A stretch of 64,000 nucleotides of DNA. Source: Corticium candelabrum (lineage: Eukaryota; Porifera; Homoscleromorpha; Homosclerophorida; Plakinidae). A program made the translations under genes and the position numbers. Positions 23,813 through 44,094 of this stretch are shown in pieces (positions within the stretch are counted from its first letter, which is position 1; every line of letters starts with the position of its first letter). The DNA lies in assembly GCF_963422355.1 (NCBI RefSeq), contig NC_085088.1, positions 3,726,847-3,790,846 on the forward strand. The letters run 5' to 3'. A model generated the notes under the pieces. The model had not been told where the DNA came from and made no database searches. It saw only the letters and a program-made list of their open reading frames with translations.

Positions 23813-24068
23813 ATTGCTGCAAGCATGTGGAATTGGTCATGACTGTCGTCCCTAAAGACTTAGGTAGTCTGTAGAGTTGCTGCATATGCAATTGTTGATG
23901 ATCTAGTTGGTCAGCTGTTGCCATTTTTGTTGTAATGAAGTCATTTTGTGTCACAATATATTAATAACAAGGTCGTTTTGGAAAACTACATCTCTGTGAA
24001 CCACTAATAACAAACACACCAGCAAGACGCATGCTTGTAGGCTGAGTTTGCCCTGCACGGGCATTATA

Positions 24069-24240
24069 CTAGCTGTACCAGAAGTTACACCAACAGTGCC
24101 AGCAATTACGTTTGAAAACAGTTTCCCATGACTGACATACAAACCAGGACTGGTTCCCGAGGTTGGCTCCTGTACCATGGAACGGCTGCCAGACTTGTGT
24201 CCAGACTCGTTTCTTACCAGCGATGTTGCTGAAGACAGTC
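24069..24240 (+). pseudogene. Decayed copy of a symplekin exon
   Basis: The segment aligns with the symplekin exon at about 41274-41456 (opposite strand). Shared blocks are ACACCAACAGT, ACGTTTGA, ATGGAACG, CTGCCAGACTTGTGTCCAGA and CTGAAGACAGTC. It reads [15 protein letters not shown] where symplekin has [19 protein letters not shown] interrupts the frame near 24130. Similarity appears to continue a short way past the donor into intron sequence, favouring a DNA-level rather than mRNA-derived copy. Confidence 0.75.
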
Positions 24241-24843
24241 AGTTCTACAATAAGCGAGTTTTACAGTTTGGCAAAATGTTACGTTTAATTAACTTTACAA
24301 AAACACAGTTTCTCTTGTTGTTCTACCAGGCAGTAGATCCCTATTTCTGAAGATGCAATTCATCCACCTATTGCAAGAGCAATGACCAGTCCATCTCAAC
24401 TGTTCCCGTACACTCTCTCTGTCCCTGTGGCTGATGTAAATGGCTACACTAGGCTAGCCTATATATAAATGTGAGCATGCCCACAACATGCCTGTGTAAC
24501 AACGCCCACTCTTGGCAATAAAGTAAAGGTGCAGTGGACATGAATGTATGAAAGAGGTTTTGCAATTCACTCTGCGCACTCTGAAATATGTATGATCAAT
24601 ACAAACTCAGCAGAGTCAGCTGACCAACTAAATGTTATATAAAGAAGACGTTGCAAGCTCCATCTGAGCACTCTACCTGCATTTCATTCCTAACAAACTG
24701 TACAAAGAGACGTCAGTTAAGAAAAGCTGCATAGTCAATACCATAATAAAATCCCTACAGTTACATCTGTCATCAGCAATGGTTCATGAACACAAGATGA
24801 AATTATTAATGTGCTCATAAAAATAGGAAAACTGCCATGTAAT

Positions 24844-30742
<5,899 letters not shown>

Positions 30743-30909
30743 GACGCACACGATCACGATAACAACTGTCTAGCATGCGAGTGAAAGCGCTATGTGGAAG
30801 CTAGCAAAAGCACTGAATATGTATGTGATGTAGCTGACGGCACGTGACCAGAAATAGCGGTTGGAGACTCGCACCACGTGTGTACCACGTGTATTGCACA
30901 AGAGTAAGC

Positions 30910-30963
<54 letters not shown>

Positions 30964-31404
30964 AACTGTGTTCTGGAAAAGCAGTGTATGCTGAAGGCAA
31001 GCAGCGACACACAACTAACGAGAAAGGATAACTTCCACATTCCAGACCAAGTCTGGTACACTTAATCAAGTTAACAGGACAGTAGCATTAGGAAATGAGT
31101 TGGGAGTCTGGCACACCGACAAATGAGCTCTCACATGTCGCCTATACTCCAGCCAGGCTCTCCTCGTCTTCGTCATTTCCCGGATTGTCAATCCTCGCTC
31201 CAGAGTGACAATCCAGCGAACAGGGGGGGGGAGAAGAGACTGGCTCGAGTTTACATGTGGGCATCTAAGTATTATGTATTTCTGTAGGAACTTACACTAC
31301 AAAGTGAGTCGGATGTAGACACGAATATGCACATTTAGTAAATTCCATACACTTTACAAACTCTCATGCATACTATGCATCGAGAAACCTTTCAGCAGCC
31401 AACA
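30743..31404. other. Intergenic: kinase promoter side / symplekin 3' side
   Basis: About 660 bp between the kinase start and the symplekin stop, both minus strand. It contains a (GT)n tract at 30911-30961 and a poly-G run near 31222-31231. No exon is visible. Confidence 0.6.
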
Positions 31405-33448
31405 TCATTGATGTAACGAGTTGTCTCCACCTGATTCAACAGTTTCCATCTGTTGCACGTCAGTTGACCCTCCTTGTTCTTGCTCATCGCCGATCTCTTC
31501 TGCTTCCGTCTTCCTCAAGGCGGCTCCTTCCAACTCATCCATAGCACTCTCCTCTCCTGCCATTGTCCCGGCATCCAGAGCTAAATCTTGTACATCCACA
31601 TCGACATGTTCCTCAACCATAGCAGCGGCCTCTTGCACTTTGGCCGAACTTGCCCGAGTCGCTGACTTTCTCTGGGTCTCTTTTTCAATCACTTGCAGTA
31701 TGGCTCGTGGAATCAGGCCACGCTAAGAAACAATCACTTTTAATAAATAAAATAAATAAAGTAAATAAAATAAATAAAATAAATAAATAGAATAAATAAA
31801 TAGAATAAATAAATAAAATAAATAAAGTAAATAAATAAATTTAAAAAGTAAATGAAATAAATAAGGTAAATAAAATAAATAAAATAAATAAAATAATTAA
31901 AATAAATAAAATAAATAAAAACAAATATTATTAAGCGAAAAAATTTTAAATGCTATATTGTTGTATTCAAGATTCTCACTTGATGTGGAGTGAAAGAACT
32001 AATGTGTGCTTTCAATTGCTCTTTCAATTCTGCACTAATCTGTAATGCAGGTGCAAGTTGGCATTCAACAGAAATTGGAGCAATAAATGTGTTACCTCGA
32101 ATACACTCTGTAGATGTCTGGGCGGCAACTGAAGCATGATTTGAAATGACTGTGGCTTTGTTAGCTGGCAACACTTGACAAAACCCTGCCACACACTCGG
32201 CTGCTTCCAAACTTGTTTCGTGATTAGACGAGAAAGGATATTCATAATGAATGGTATGAGACGAGGACAAGCTTGTCGAGCTTGAATCACCTACACAAAC
32301 AGACATAAAAAATAAAATAAATAATAAATAAATAAATAAAAATAATAAATAAATAAATAAACAAATAAAAAAATAACTAAATAATAAATAAATAATAAAT
32401 AAATAATAAATAAATAATATTGTCGAACACTGGTGGTTCCGGTGGTCTTGGGAGCTTTGGGCACAGTGCACGCAGGTATTGCACGGTGGCTGGACATTAT
32501 TCCAGGTCATCACAACCTGCAGCACTTACAGAAAACAGTGCTTCTGGGATCTACTCGGATCCTTCGTAAAGTCATATCTTCTTTCTAGACAGCCGTGATG
32601 GTCTAAGTACTTCTGAAGCAGGGTTTGCTTCCGGTACTTGTAATAGACTTTACAAACCAGACTGATCTGGTTGAGCACGACAATAAATATTAAATAAATA
32701 AATAATAAATAAATATTAAATAAATAATAAATAAATATTAAATAAATAAATAATAAATAAATAAAAAATAAAAAAAAAATATAAAATAAAAAATAAATAA
32801 ATAAATAATAAATAAAAAGAAATAATAAAAAATAAAATAATAAATAAATAAATAAATAGATAAATAAATAGACAAATAAATAAACAAACAAATAAATAAC
32901 AAATAAATAAATAATAAATAAATAAACAAATAAATAAATAATAAATAATAAATAAATAAATACACAAATAACCAAATAAATAAACAAATAAATAACAAAT
33001 AAACAAACAAACAAATTAATTAAAATAAAAATAAAATAAATAAATAAATGGATAAATAAAATAAACAAATATATAAAATAATTAAAAACAACAAACAAGT
33101 AAATGATTTGATACAAAGAAGTCTACACAAGATGTACACAGTGAGTTGCTGCTACATACTGTCCGCATAAAAAGGGTTGGTAGTGGTGTTAGATCCATCA
33201 GCTGATGCAACACAACTGACAGTACTTCCTGTGTATACACAGTTCGCTCTTGAAATAGCAACGAGATCGCTACAAAACACGACAAACCAAGCATCAAACA
33301 AGTCCGGCAAATAAAAGGAAAAATAGCATTAATTGAGTGCACTACACATTGGATGCAAGTCGTATGGTAGATTTATTAATAAATGTGGTTGAACAAGTAC
33401 TCAGCAGAACTGTGCTCGTTTGGCAGAGATATTACTGGTAGACTGGTG

Positions 33449-33507
<59 letters not shown>

Positions 33508-33904
33508 ATGTGCATGAATGTGTGTGTGTGTGCGCGCGCGCACGCCCGCACGCGCGCGTGTGCATAACCTCGTCAGAAGTTGAAGTTCAAAGGCACTCTA
33601 AGACACAATCTACAGAATGTCAGTATTGATCACAAAATTGGGAAATGATAGCATGTGACCGTTCAAGGTAAAAGAAAATATGTGATTAGGTTTAGATCGT
33701 TACAAGGAAGCTAGAATTGACAAGATTCAAGAAAACAGACTAATGCGTCACAACTATACGCCAAAAAACTTGACTACTGGTACAGAAAAGCAATATCTGT
33801 CATCGAGTATGTTGGACTCTTTTGCACATGAACGTGCTCATCAAAGACAAATTGTAAACAACTGCTGAACGAAAGTTGTGAAATCATTGTTGAGTAGCAA
33901 AAAG

Positions 33905-33991
<87 letters not shown>

Positions 33992-35431
33992 ATGTATCAA
34001 AGTTAAAGCTAGAAGCAAAGAACAATGTACACAAGCTTCCCACATCAATACACCAATCGCTTACCTTTCATAACAGCTTTCATTGTATTCTCCTCACTAA
34101 CATCAATATTATGCATAGCCACCATCAGTTCCTGTGCTGTCACTTGACTCCTACCAGCTCCACCTCCTACTCAAAATCACACCTTGTGACAAAAACAACA
34201 TCATCAGTATATACTGGTCACCTCGATGCATTCCTAACAAGCGTCCAATTACTTCCTTCACCACAGCAGGAGATTGCTTAACGAGTTGTGGCAAAGCAGT
34301 CAAGATCTCAGCCTGTGTAGCAAACAATCATCACATTTCTTCAGTACTAAATAGTCTTTCTCAAATGATGAATAATCAATAATATAACAAGTAAATGCCA
34401 TTATAGTCAACAAGCAAAAAAGTAATGGTCAACAAAGGCTGCTGTATCTGTAACTCTACTACCACTGCATGTAATCCTAACTTTATGTGAAGCTTGCCTC
34501 ACCGAGTAGACTGACATAGTAGTGACTATTGATTCTAGAGTGTACAAACTAGCTTAATATAATTTGTTTGGAAACTGGTTCAACCTTTGATCGTAACTTT
34601 ATTTATTAGACCATCATAACATACACTGTATACTAGTAGTAAGTACTACTGCTTTATCTCTAACTATGACAAATGGTGTATTCGAAAAATTGTACGTACT
34701 GAGTATGTACAATGCTAAATACCTATGTATGTAAGATCCACTACTGCTACTGTAACTACCACTGTAACGATAGCAATAAAAGTGTCTGTATATATCACTA
34801 AATCAATGTCATCAAGTTACTGTTCAAGAAAGCATGCGACTCTCAGCCAATGTCAAAAGGATGCAATTCTTGGAATGTCAGAAAGCTTTCTCAATCTGTT
34901 GCCACATAGACACATGATGATGGCGTGCATTACTCTCAGCAAAACAAAGGAAATTCGACATCGGATCCAAGAAAGCTATACCTCTAACACTACTGTACTA
35001 CTACTACAGTGTATGTTGCATACATAACAGACATTGGAATATGACGACAAAGCAGGCATCATTATAAGCCAAACGAGAATATCTGACCACGCACATACTC
35101 TAAAATGTTTGGCAAAATGTGTTTGTTTGTGATCTGCTTACAAGAAAATGAGTTATATTAATGTACATTGCAGAATTGCCGCCTTTCCTACTACTACAAA
35201 CTCTTGGGTCAGGTAAAACCTGGGTTATGACCAAAAAATACAAATTACATAAGAAGGAAGCTTCATACAAAGGCCTGTTACTTCACAACAGGATATAACA
35301 ACAAACAAATAGCAACACCATCAATAATATCAATATAGATTCTCTGCATTCTGCACAAACAAGACATAGTGTGATATGATCGTGTTGATGGTAGTGTGTG
35401 TGTGTGCAGACATGCCAGTGTAGTGTGGTGT

Positions 35432-35503
<72 letters not shown>

Positions 35504-38500
35504 ACACACTACTAAAAACAAAACATAGCACAACAGGCCAACGTGTGCAATTGCAACCATTGTCCTCTCTAATCTTACCTTGTCAAGAGCATTAAGGATA
35601 GGTACTAAAACCTGAACATCTGGTATCCTTTTCCGATACACTTCCCTTACTAAGTGAACAATATGAGAAATCGGAGCAGCTGCAAATACAAACATGCACT
35701 TGATCTTTTGTAATCCTAATTGGTAAGTCTGACTTTGTAATTGTACCCACCTTTCTCCGTAAGAATATGAAGAATACGAATAAGAAGTGTCTCTGCTCCT
35801 CGTGGACACAGCTCAATAAAAGTGTGAATATCAGAGGAATGCATGCCCATAGCTCGTACCTATACCACCAAAGCTAACACAGTGTAGCAAACAAAACTAT
35901 AAAATGACATACTGCATGATCCAGCATGCGTAAAACAACTTTCTTTACATTTGCAGTGACTTCAACGTAGACATCAGATAATCTATATACAACCTCAACT
36001 AAAGAATTCACTCCGCATAAAACGTAAAAACAAATCACTTGTGCAACAGTGAGTGATTAAGAGGCAGCAATCCAATAAAAAGCTGAAGACACAAACGGAT
36101 GCGTTCATCCAACTGCTCGGCTTCTACGTCTACAACAACAAAAATGCAATTAATAATGCATGTAAAGTCACTACAGCAATGAAACACATGAACGTGCTGC
36201 ACATTTATTGCTAACCTTGACCTTCCTGACCAAAGAGCATGCAAAGTGCACAACTCTAGAGTTGTGTGCTTTGTGCTCTCTAGTCTGGAAGTTCGAGGCT
36301 AATTTATTGCTATAAAATAGTAGCAAAAAGTCCATTCAAAAATTACACACAATAGTGTTTAATTGATCACCAACCCAAAGATTAGCGTACTTACAAGCGT
36401 ACGAAAGACGAAAAGTGTAATAAAACGAAAGACAGTAGATAAAAGTAAGAATGTACCAAGTACTTGTAACGTTTAATGGTTACTTAGAAAAGACAGGCTC
36501 ACGTTGAGACCAGGATGTGTCACAACAAGCTAGAGACAGTTGCAATGTTGTTCGCCATAAAATTGTGAAAGAAACATCAGCAAGTGCTTCTGTATTACTT
36601 CCAAGTTTGTAATACATAAGAATATATTATTATTACATTTATACCTTTTAAAAATATTTAATTCTATTTATAATTTTAAATATTTGCGTATTAATATATT
36701 ACTTTGCATTGCGTTAAATTGCTTAAATTAAATGTCGCTGTATTCAACATCAATGACTCATTTTCCAATTCCAATTGTCTGATTCCAAACCTTCTGATTT
36801 GTCTTCTCCGGTGGGAAAGTTTCTTACCAAAGTATCTACCTGTTCACATGCAAATCTCTACAATACAAGCAGTGAACTCAGAGAGCTGAACGATGTCACG
36901 GCGAGTAAACAAACCAACTTCGATTTCATGAGACAAGAGATCCTTGCTGTGCAGTCTCTTAGCGACATGAATCGCTTGAATTCTAACCTAAATGTGTACA
37001 ACACAGAAAACCCAGATATTAGACAACATGACAACATACATGAATGTGAGTCTAATAATGCTACAACAATAATCAGAGTTCTAGCCAGAGCCGGCTGGAG
37101 GGCTTAAACTATGATTGTTCTAGCTAGAGAGCCGGCAATGGCGGCTGTAGAGCTCTAACTATAGTTGTGTGCAGCAAAGTGACCACTATGAGTATATTTC
37201 CAAAGAAGACTGTAGACAAAGGAGTGTGTACCATGCTCTGCTGTTAGTACAAAACTGCTAAATATTGCATTGGAGATGCCTTGGGACAATGCAATGTAGT
37301 CCTTCATATACTCACCTACGCAATGTCACCGGAACAGTTCCAGATATGTTCATCATCCTAGATCAAGTCATGACAACCACCTGCCAAAGGGGTTGCCATA
37401 AGGATACAAAAGTGGGCCTCCAATCGACCCTGGCTTGAATGCAAAACAGTAGAAAGTGTCGTTTGTCTCTTTTATAGATGGTGCAGCAAACAGAAGCCTG
37501 AGATGAGAACATGGCGGCAGTGGCGGCCATGCTTGGTGGACCTGTGGATGTGGGCGAGTGAGATTACACTCAGTAAAGGATCACGAGAAGCCAGCTGATC
37601 ACAAGATCACTGCTAAGAAACCATGGGAAAGAAAACAATTGAAAAAACTGGTGGAAGAGACTGCATGAGATTAAAGCCTGGTTCACAATATTGACGCTGA
37701 CGCTGCAATAGAAACGAATCCTATTCCATCGTCAGCGTCAGCATCAACATCAAAGATGCCGCCTGCTTCAAGGGGTGTCTTTGATGTTGACGCTCAACTG
37801 AGCATCAGCATCAATATTGTGAACCAGCCTTACAGATGTAGAACATCTAAGACAGCTAGCGTCGCATTTCAAATATTTTCTCCTCACATCATAGAAAATA
37901 CAAAGAAAATTTCATAAATCCAATGTGATAGGTGTATGATCTCATTTACTCATATTAGGACTATTACCACAAAGCACTATCACTGTTTCGGTCTGGAAAT
38001 ATTTAATCAACAGGAAATGGTACAAATTTAAATATATTACCGGTATTATTAAATGATACGCAGCAGTGGGTGTGGTCAGTGCTGACTATAGCTTGCCGGC
38101 TGTCACAATTTTCTGACTACAACACTGCAACATAAACACTTACTGTTTCTTTCTCATGCCCAGTCAACTCAAGAAGAATGCCCAAAAACTGCTCCTGAAC
38201 AGCAGGCCGCGTAAGGATAAGATCACGCATTGTAGCAACACCAAGAACAACACGATCCTAAACAATAGACGATCAGACGTTTTCTATAAAAAAACAAGTG
38301 ACCGGCAAATACCTCGTCTTCACAATATGATCGAATAATATCCAACACGACTGGTGGAATGCGAGGAAGATCAAGAAGTAGTCGAGTAAACATCCTTCGG
38401 AAAACGTTGAAACTCAGTTAGCTGTTCATGTAAACAGACACGACAAGCAAACATAAAATTCTAATCCTAGCCAGAGGGACAGACGGAGACCCAAGACAGA

Positions 38501-41500
38501 CATTATCTCTTGTAGACCAAAACTAGCTTGATGCCCAACTGATCAAGCAATAAACAATCAATTAACCAGAATAAGGATAAATGTTCAAGACAGACTTGCA
38601 TGCATATACAGTGCCATGTTATACATGCATCATTCATCTATCTCTACGTACTTGTCTTTTGGATCCAGTTGATCTCTCATTGCCGCCAAGAGATCGGTCA
38701 CCGTCTTGTCATACTTCTCCATACGTACAAGCAGCTCCGGTTGCACAACACCTTTGTAACCCTCGGCTACGGCGTACTCCTCAAATAACCAAGCCAGCAT
38801 TACATCATAATGCAGTTGGAAGTCACTCATCACGTAGTCAAACAAAGCTACAAACGAATGTCTGGTAAGAAGCATGGCAGAGATAGCAACTTCAATCATG
38901 TCTTGCCTTCTCGACAGCCGCCATTCTGTTGAGTAGCCAAACTAACCATGAGTTTGACTCGATCCTACACAAAGATATTACTATACCATACTTGCTTGAC
39001 TATTACCCCAGAGTTCAAGTAAGCCCCAGCCCGTACTTTGGCCAAGGCTCTAAGATTTTTACATCTTAATCCTTTAATTAGTGCTAATTGGTAATTTCCA
39101 CAGTGACTGTTTGCTAGATTTGTATCTGTAGAAATGCTGACATTTTTCAACTTGCGCATGCCTGTTGACCACATGTTGAAGGTTTTAATGATTCAGATAC
39201 CGTATACAAGATTACTGTAAATCAATAAAAGTTGATAACTACAAATGTTTGTATACTTCTGCAAACTTTATTTCATACGAACTAAATTTTTGTATGTAAA
39301 CTTCCCTCGTACGTTTTGAACACGTTCGTGAAAGTAACGAGGCTCAATCAACATCTGCTGCAACTACCTGCCGATGTACACCTACTAGAGCCATGCACAT
39401 CATTACCTAAAGTTTCCAACCAGGAATGTCTTGGTGGACTTATTTCAATCTCCTATTGCTGCTTGTTATGTTAGTGAGCTCTTTTGGATGTTGTTTACGT
39501 AGTCCAATGAGGCAAGCAAACTTTACTTTACTCTTGTACTGTAGACTTAATAAAATGACTGTAAAATCAATAAAAACCAAGTATTGATGGATATTTGAAG
39601 TACAAGAGTTAGTAAGCAACTTAACTTCGTATTTCTTTGCAATTTACAAACTCGCAAAATTAAATACCATACAAACATTTATTGATTTACAGTAGGTTTC
39701 TATATTATATTTAGGTAGTGGTGGTGATTTGTAGCAACATGCTGTTTAATTAATAAATAAATCACTTTTGCCACTTAGCAACTTTAGGTGTAATTTTTTG
39801 AAATACTCCATCCCATACTTGACCTTTGACTCTGGCCAACCATTGGGGTGGGGTAATAATCAAGTAAGTACAATACGATTAATATCAATATGTATAAAGA
39901 TATATTGTTTTCATAAATCACAACATTAAATATTGTATTGCAATGCTAATGACAATACTGCAACTGCTATAGTGGTAATATCAAATTACATGTATATGAA
40001 AATTAGGCCTTGTCTGCTGGCACAGCCTTTCTGCTGTTGAACACATACCATCTACTGTAGTAATTTCTAAAAGTAACAAACATGGAGACTGTAAGCATCG
40101 AACTTTGTAATATCATGCACTAGCAGCAGTTACACCGAATTTCCTACATATATCTAATGTTTAATACCAAGGTTTTACAATAATAATGTTCTGTTGCTAA
40201 ATGGCTTACCAATGATGTGCCACCTTTTGCTGCTCCCCCTGTCACACAATTAGATACACATACAACAAGATGTCGTGTGATGTGATCAAACAACAAACTT
40301 TCATTCGCCTGAATTCTCTTCATCGCATTCGTAGCCAATCGCCGTAGCTCAGAAACACTAAGATTTCTTCTTGTCACATCAGCAAGAACAAACTGCTTCT
40401 GTTGCCGAATCCTTGGCTAAAAAACAAATATAAATTCAAAATATAAATTAAAAATAAATATAAGGTAAGCTAAATTAAAATTAAAATAAATTAAAATATA
40501 AATAAAAAAATATAAATTAAAAATAAATATAAATTAAAAATAAATAAATTAAATAAATTAAACTTAAAATAAGTATAAATTAAATATAAATTAAAAATAA
40601 GTATAAATTTGAATTTAAATCAAAAATAAACAAAAATAAAAATAATATAAATTAAAATTTAAATTAAAAATAAATTAAAATTAAATACAAATTAAAAATA
40701 AGTACAAAAGTAAATGGTACATAGTTCAGTGCAATACAAAGGACAAACAATACTTCGATGATAAATTAACAAATGTACATGAAATTTTGAGATTAATTAA
40801 TAAATGTGACCAAGACTTGCCTTCTTATTCCATTCTTCATCTAAACAAATAAATCACAATAACAATTGAAGTACAAATTTCCAGAATATGTACTCGCAGC
40901 TTACCCCCAAATTGATTATTTCCTCTTGATGTATCATTCTAAACAACACAATAATATAATAAAAAAATTCAAGCAAAACCTGCCCACAGCTGGAATGCAG
41001 CATACTGCTTTTAGTTTTTCAGAACTCGTAGAAGATAAATCGATTTTCTGTGTCTGAACCTGTCCCATTAACTAGTGAAAGGCGACCGTCTCGACAAGAT
41101 GACAGACTATATTACAGCAGTCTGCAAACCTTTTCTTTCGTTCTCTGCATTCCTATTCCGACACCTGCAGCCGTCATCTGTGCCGCTAACATGTGAGCCA
41201 AAAATGTGACATGCATTTGGGTACCTGGATCTACAAAGAAAAACCATTGCTTAGTTGTAACATAAATGTATTGTGGGACCGACTGTCTTCAGGAATATAG
41301 CTAGAGAGAAACGTGTCTGGACACAAGTCTGGCAGTCGTTCCATTGTACAGAAGACAACCTCAGCAACCAGTTCCGGCGTCAGTCGTGGAAAAATATCCT
41401 CAAACGTAACATCAATAGCTGGTACTGTTGGTGTGACTTCCCGTATGGAGGTCTCCTATAGATACGGTAGGATCACCACTTATTTCTAGTACAAGATTGT

Positions 41501-43684
41501 GACTGAGGTAACTAACGTCGATGTGCAGTTTTGATTTTTTTGCAGTTGAAAGAGGCGCAGATTCATTTCTGAAACAAACGACAGAAAATATAGTCTACAT
41601 TAGTCTAGTCTCTTAATTGAGTAAAGCACAAATGCATGAGTTTAAATAAGTAATACAAGAACTAGTTAATTAGAAACTATTACAACTGACACTGCTCAAA
41701 ATTTTATGGCAGATGTAGTCATAATCTTGGCAACTTCATAAAAATCTTTAGTCGTCAAAGAGTTTAAGACTTTCACATATATTTCATTGATATCAAATAA
41801 TGATGCTGATTGTTCTGGCAAGTAAACGTAATCCCAGAGCTTCAGAGGTGTCACTCTCAGTCTGATCTGAGCAATTCACTATTCTAACTCTACAACATAA
41901 AATAAAAATTTATTGGGTCTGCCATAACTTGAGTGACTTTAGTCATCAGGATGGCAACCTTGCTAGAATAATTGGTCGTCACATGAACTCAGTTAGTCAT
42001 CAAATGACAACTTGATGACCACTTTTTCGAACACTAAACTAATCATAGAAACAGAGAGATCGTAACGATGCAGACATAAGACAACAATACGTGACAGAGT
42101 AGTTGCAACATGGTTCTCAAGTGAGACTCAGGTGAGCGAGAAAGGAGGCTTTGCAAGGAACTTGTGTTATGAAAATAGGTTTAATGTGCATGCCACAGGA
42201 TGCCTATTTGAGGTGTGTCCTGTATTGGTATTCACTATGGAAGAACTAGGGTAACGTGTGTCACAGCACCACGGGAACTGGTGGGATTCCAGCTAATACA
42301 GTTATTATTGCAACAATTCGCCAGCTTTCTATACATGTAGATGAGGAGTGAGTGTGTAGAATGATACATCCAAGGGTTAGAGTAAAACTAACAGTTCTAA
42401 CTAGATAAAGTCAAGAAAGCACCATCTAAACATGAACAGAGACTCCATAGCCTAAAGAACAGACTGAATACTATTTTTTGCTTGAACATTTTGACACAAA
42501 AACCAGATTGACCGACCAAATTTCAAACTGAAACCCAATCTGCAATATCATAGAATAGAAGCTTAGTACCTGAGCCGCTTTGTAGAATCAACCTTTGGTC
42601 TGTTCTTATCGATCTACAGAAAATAAAGAATTCAGATTTCAATTACTTCAATCACAAAGGTTTCATAAACCTCATTAGGTGTGCAGCCAATTTCTGTTAA
42701 TAATGGGATTAAATCAGAATGGAAGTCCACTTTACAAGCAAGAAATAATCATCAAGTTAGCTCATTCAGTGTCTGGGATTCACCAAAATGTTACCTACCA
42801 GATGAGGAGTGCCGCAAAAATGAAAGAAGCAGTGTCTAGCACAAACCACAACACAAATCAAATACTCAAGAATCCAAAGTCCAGTTATAACAAATGTACA
42901 CATGCACGCACGTACACATACACAGACACACAATCACTCAATCATTCTCTTGATTAAGTAAATGTACCTTCATATTCTTGACCACACTGTTGACATGAGA
43001 TTTTGTATACGTAGGTGGCATGTTTGCTACACAAAGCAACAATCAATTTGTAATGTATTTACTAAAAAAGTCATCCGTAACACCAACCATGAAGCGACTC
43101 AAATGCCTGCACAACAACAGGCATGAACGCGGGCCTCTGACGAGAAATATTAGCCAAACAGCCAATACAGGCCATTAAATTAACGCTAACACAAACACAT
43201 ACAGTCACAAGTATGCATGCCAATAACGAAAGATTACACTGAAACCATGAAATAGATGGAGACGTCGTCAGTTTCAAAAGTGACTCAAATGCTTCCCCAC
43301 ACGATGACCTAAGATCAGCAGGTTTGATGAAAGGATGATCAGCAGCAATCTACAACCAGAATCACTTCAAACAACAACAACACAAACAAACAATGAACTC
43401 AGTCATGTACCATATCCAAAGATACAGTCAACTCAACGTTCTTAGGCACTTCAGACATCTGACACATTATTAGTCTATTTAATTAAACATCAATGTTGTG
43501 CCTGTTACCAACATTAGTGCACCTCTGTTTTAGCAGAATGACTCAGAACGATCATCTCCACAAATTTTATCATCACTGTTGTTACACTGAAATGAATACA
43601 GTTAGTTACCCATATAAGACAAACCATACAAATTGCAGGACATCATGTAGTTTACAAATAAACCAGTAGGCACGCATGCACACA

Positions 43685-43735
<51 letters not shown>

Positions 43736-43934
43736 CACACACACACAAATGGATATGCCCTGCAGTACTGCAGACAACACCCCTGCCTATTTCTATAGGT
43801 GCGGCCTCCGGCGCTACTCGGAGTTTCAGACCGTGCTGATGTATCCCTAAGTGGCCAGAACATCCAAGGGCACTGACTTTGGTGCAGTGTGTGTGTGTGT
43901 CTGTGTGTGTGTCTGTGTGTGTGTGTGTGTGTGT

Positions 43935-43994
<60 letters not shown>

Positions 43995-44012
43995 GTGTGT
44001 GCATGCGTGTGT

Positions 44013-44094
<82 letters not shown>

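Noticed and set aside
32526..33116. Ile/Leu/Tyr/Phe-rich minus-strand ORFs that look like membrane proteins
   Set aside because: They are translations of the AAAT/AAATA array and would be expected from its composition alone.
36775..37107. 110-aa plus-strand ORF in a symplekin intron
   Set aside because: No recognisable domain, no splice support, and it lies antisense within a gene whose exons are clear.
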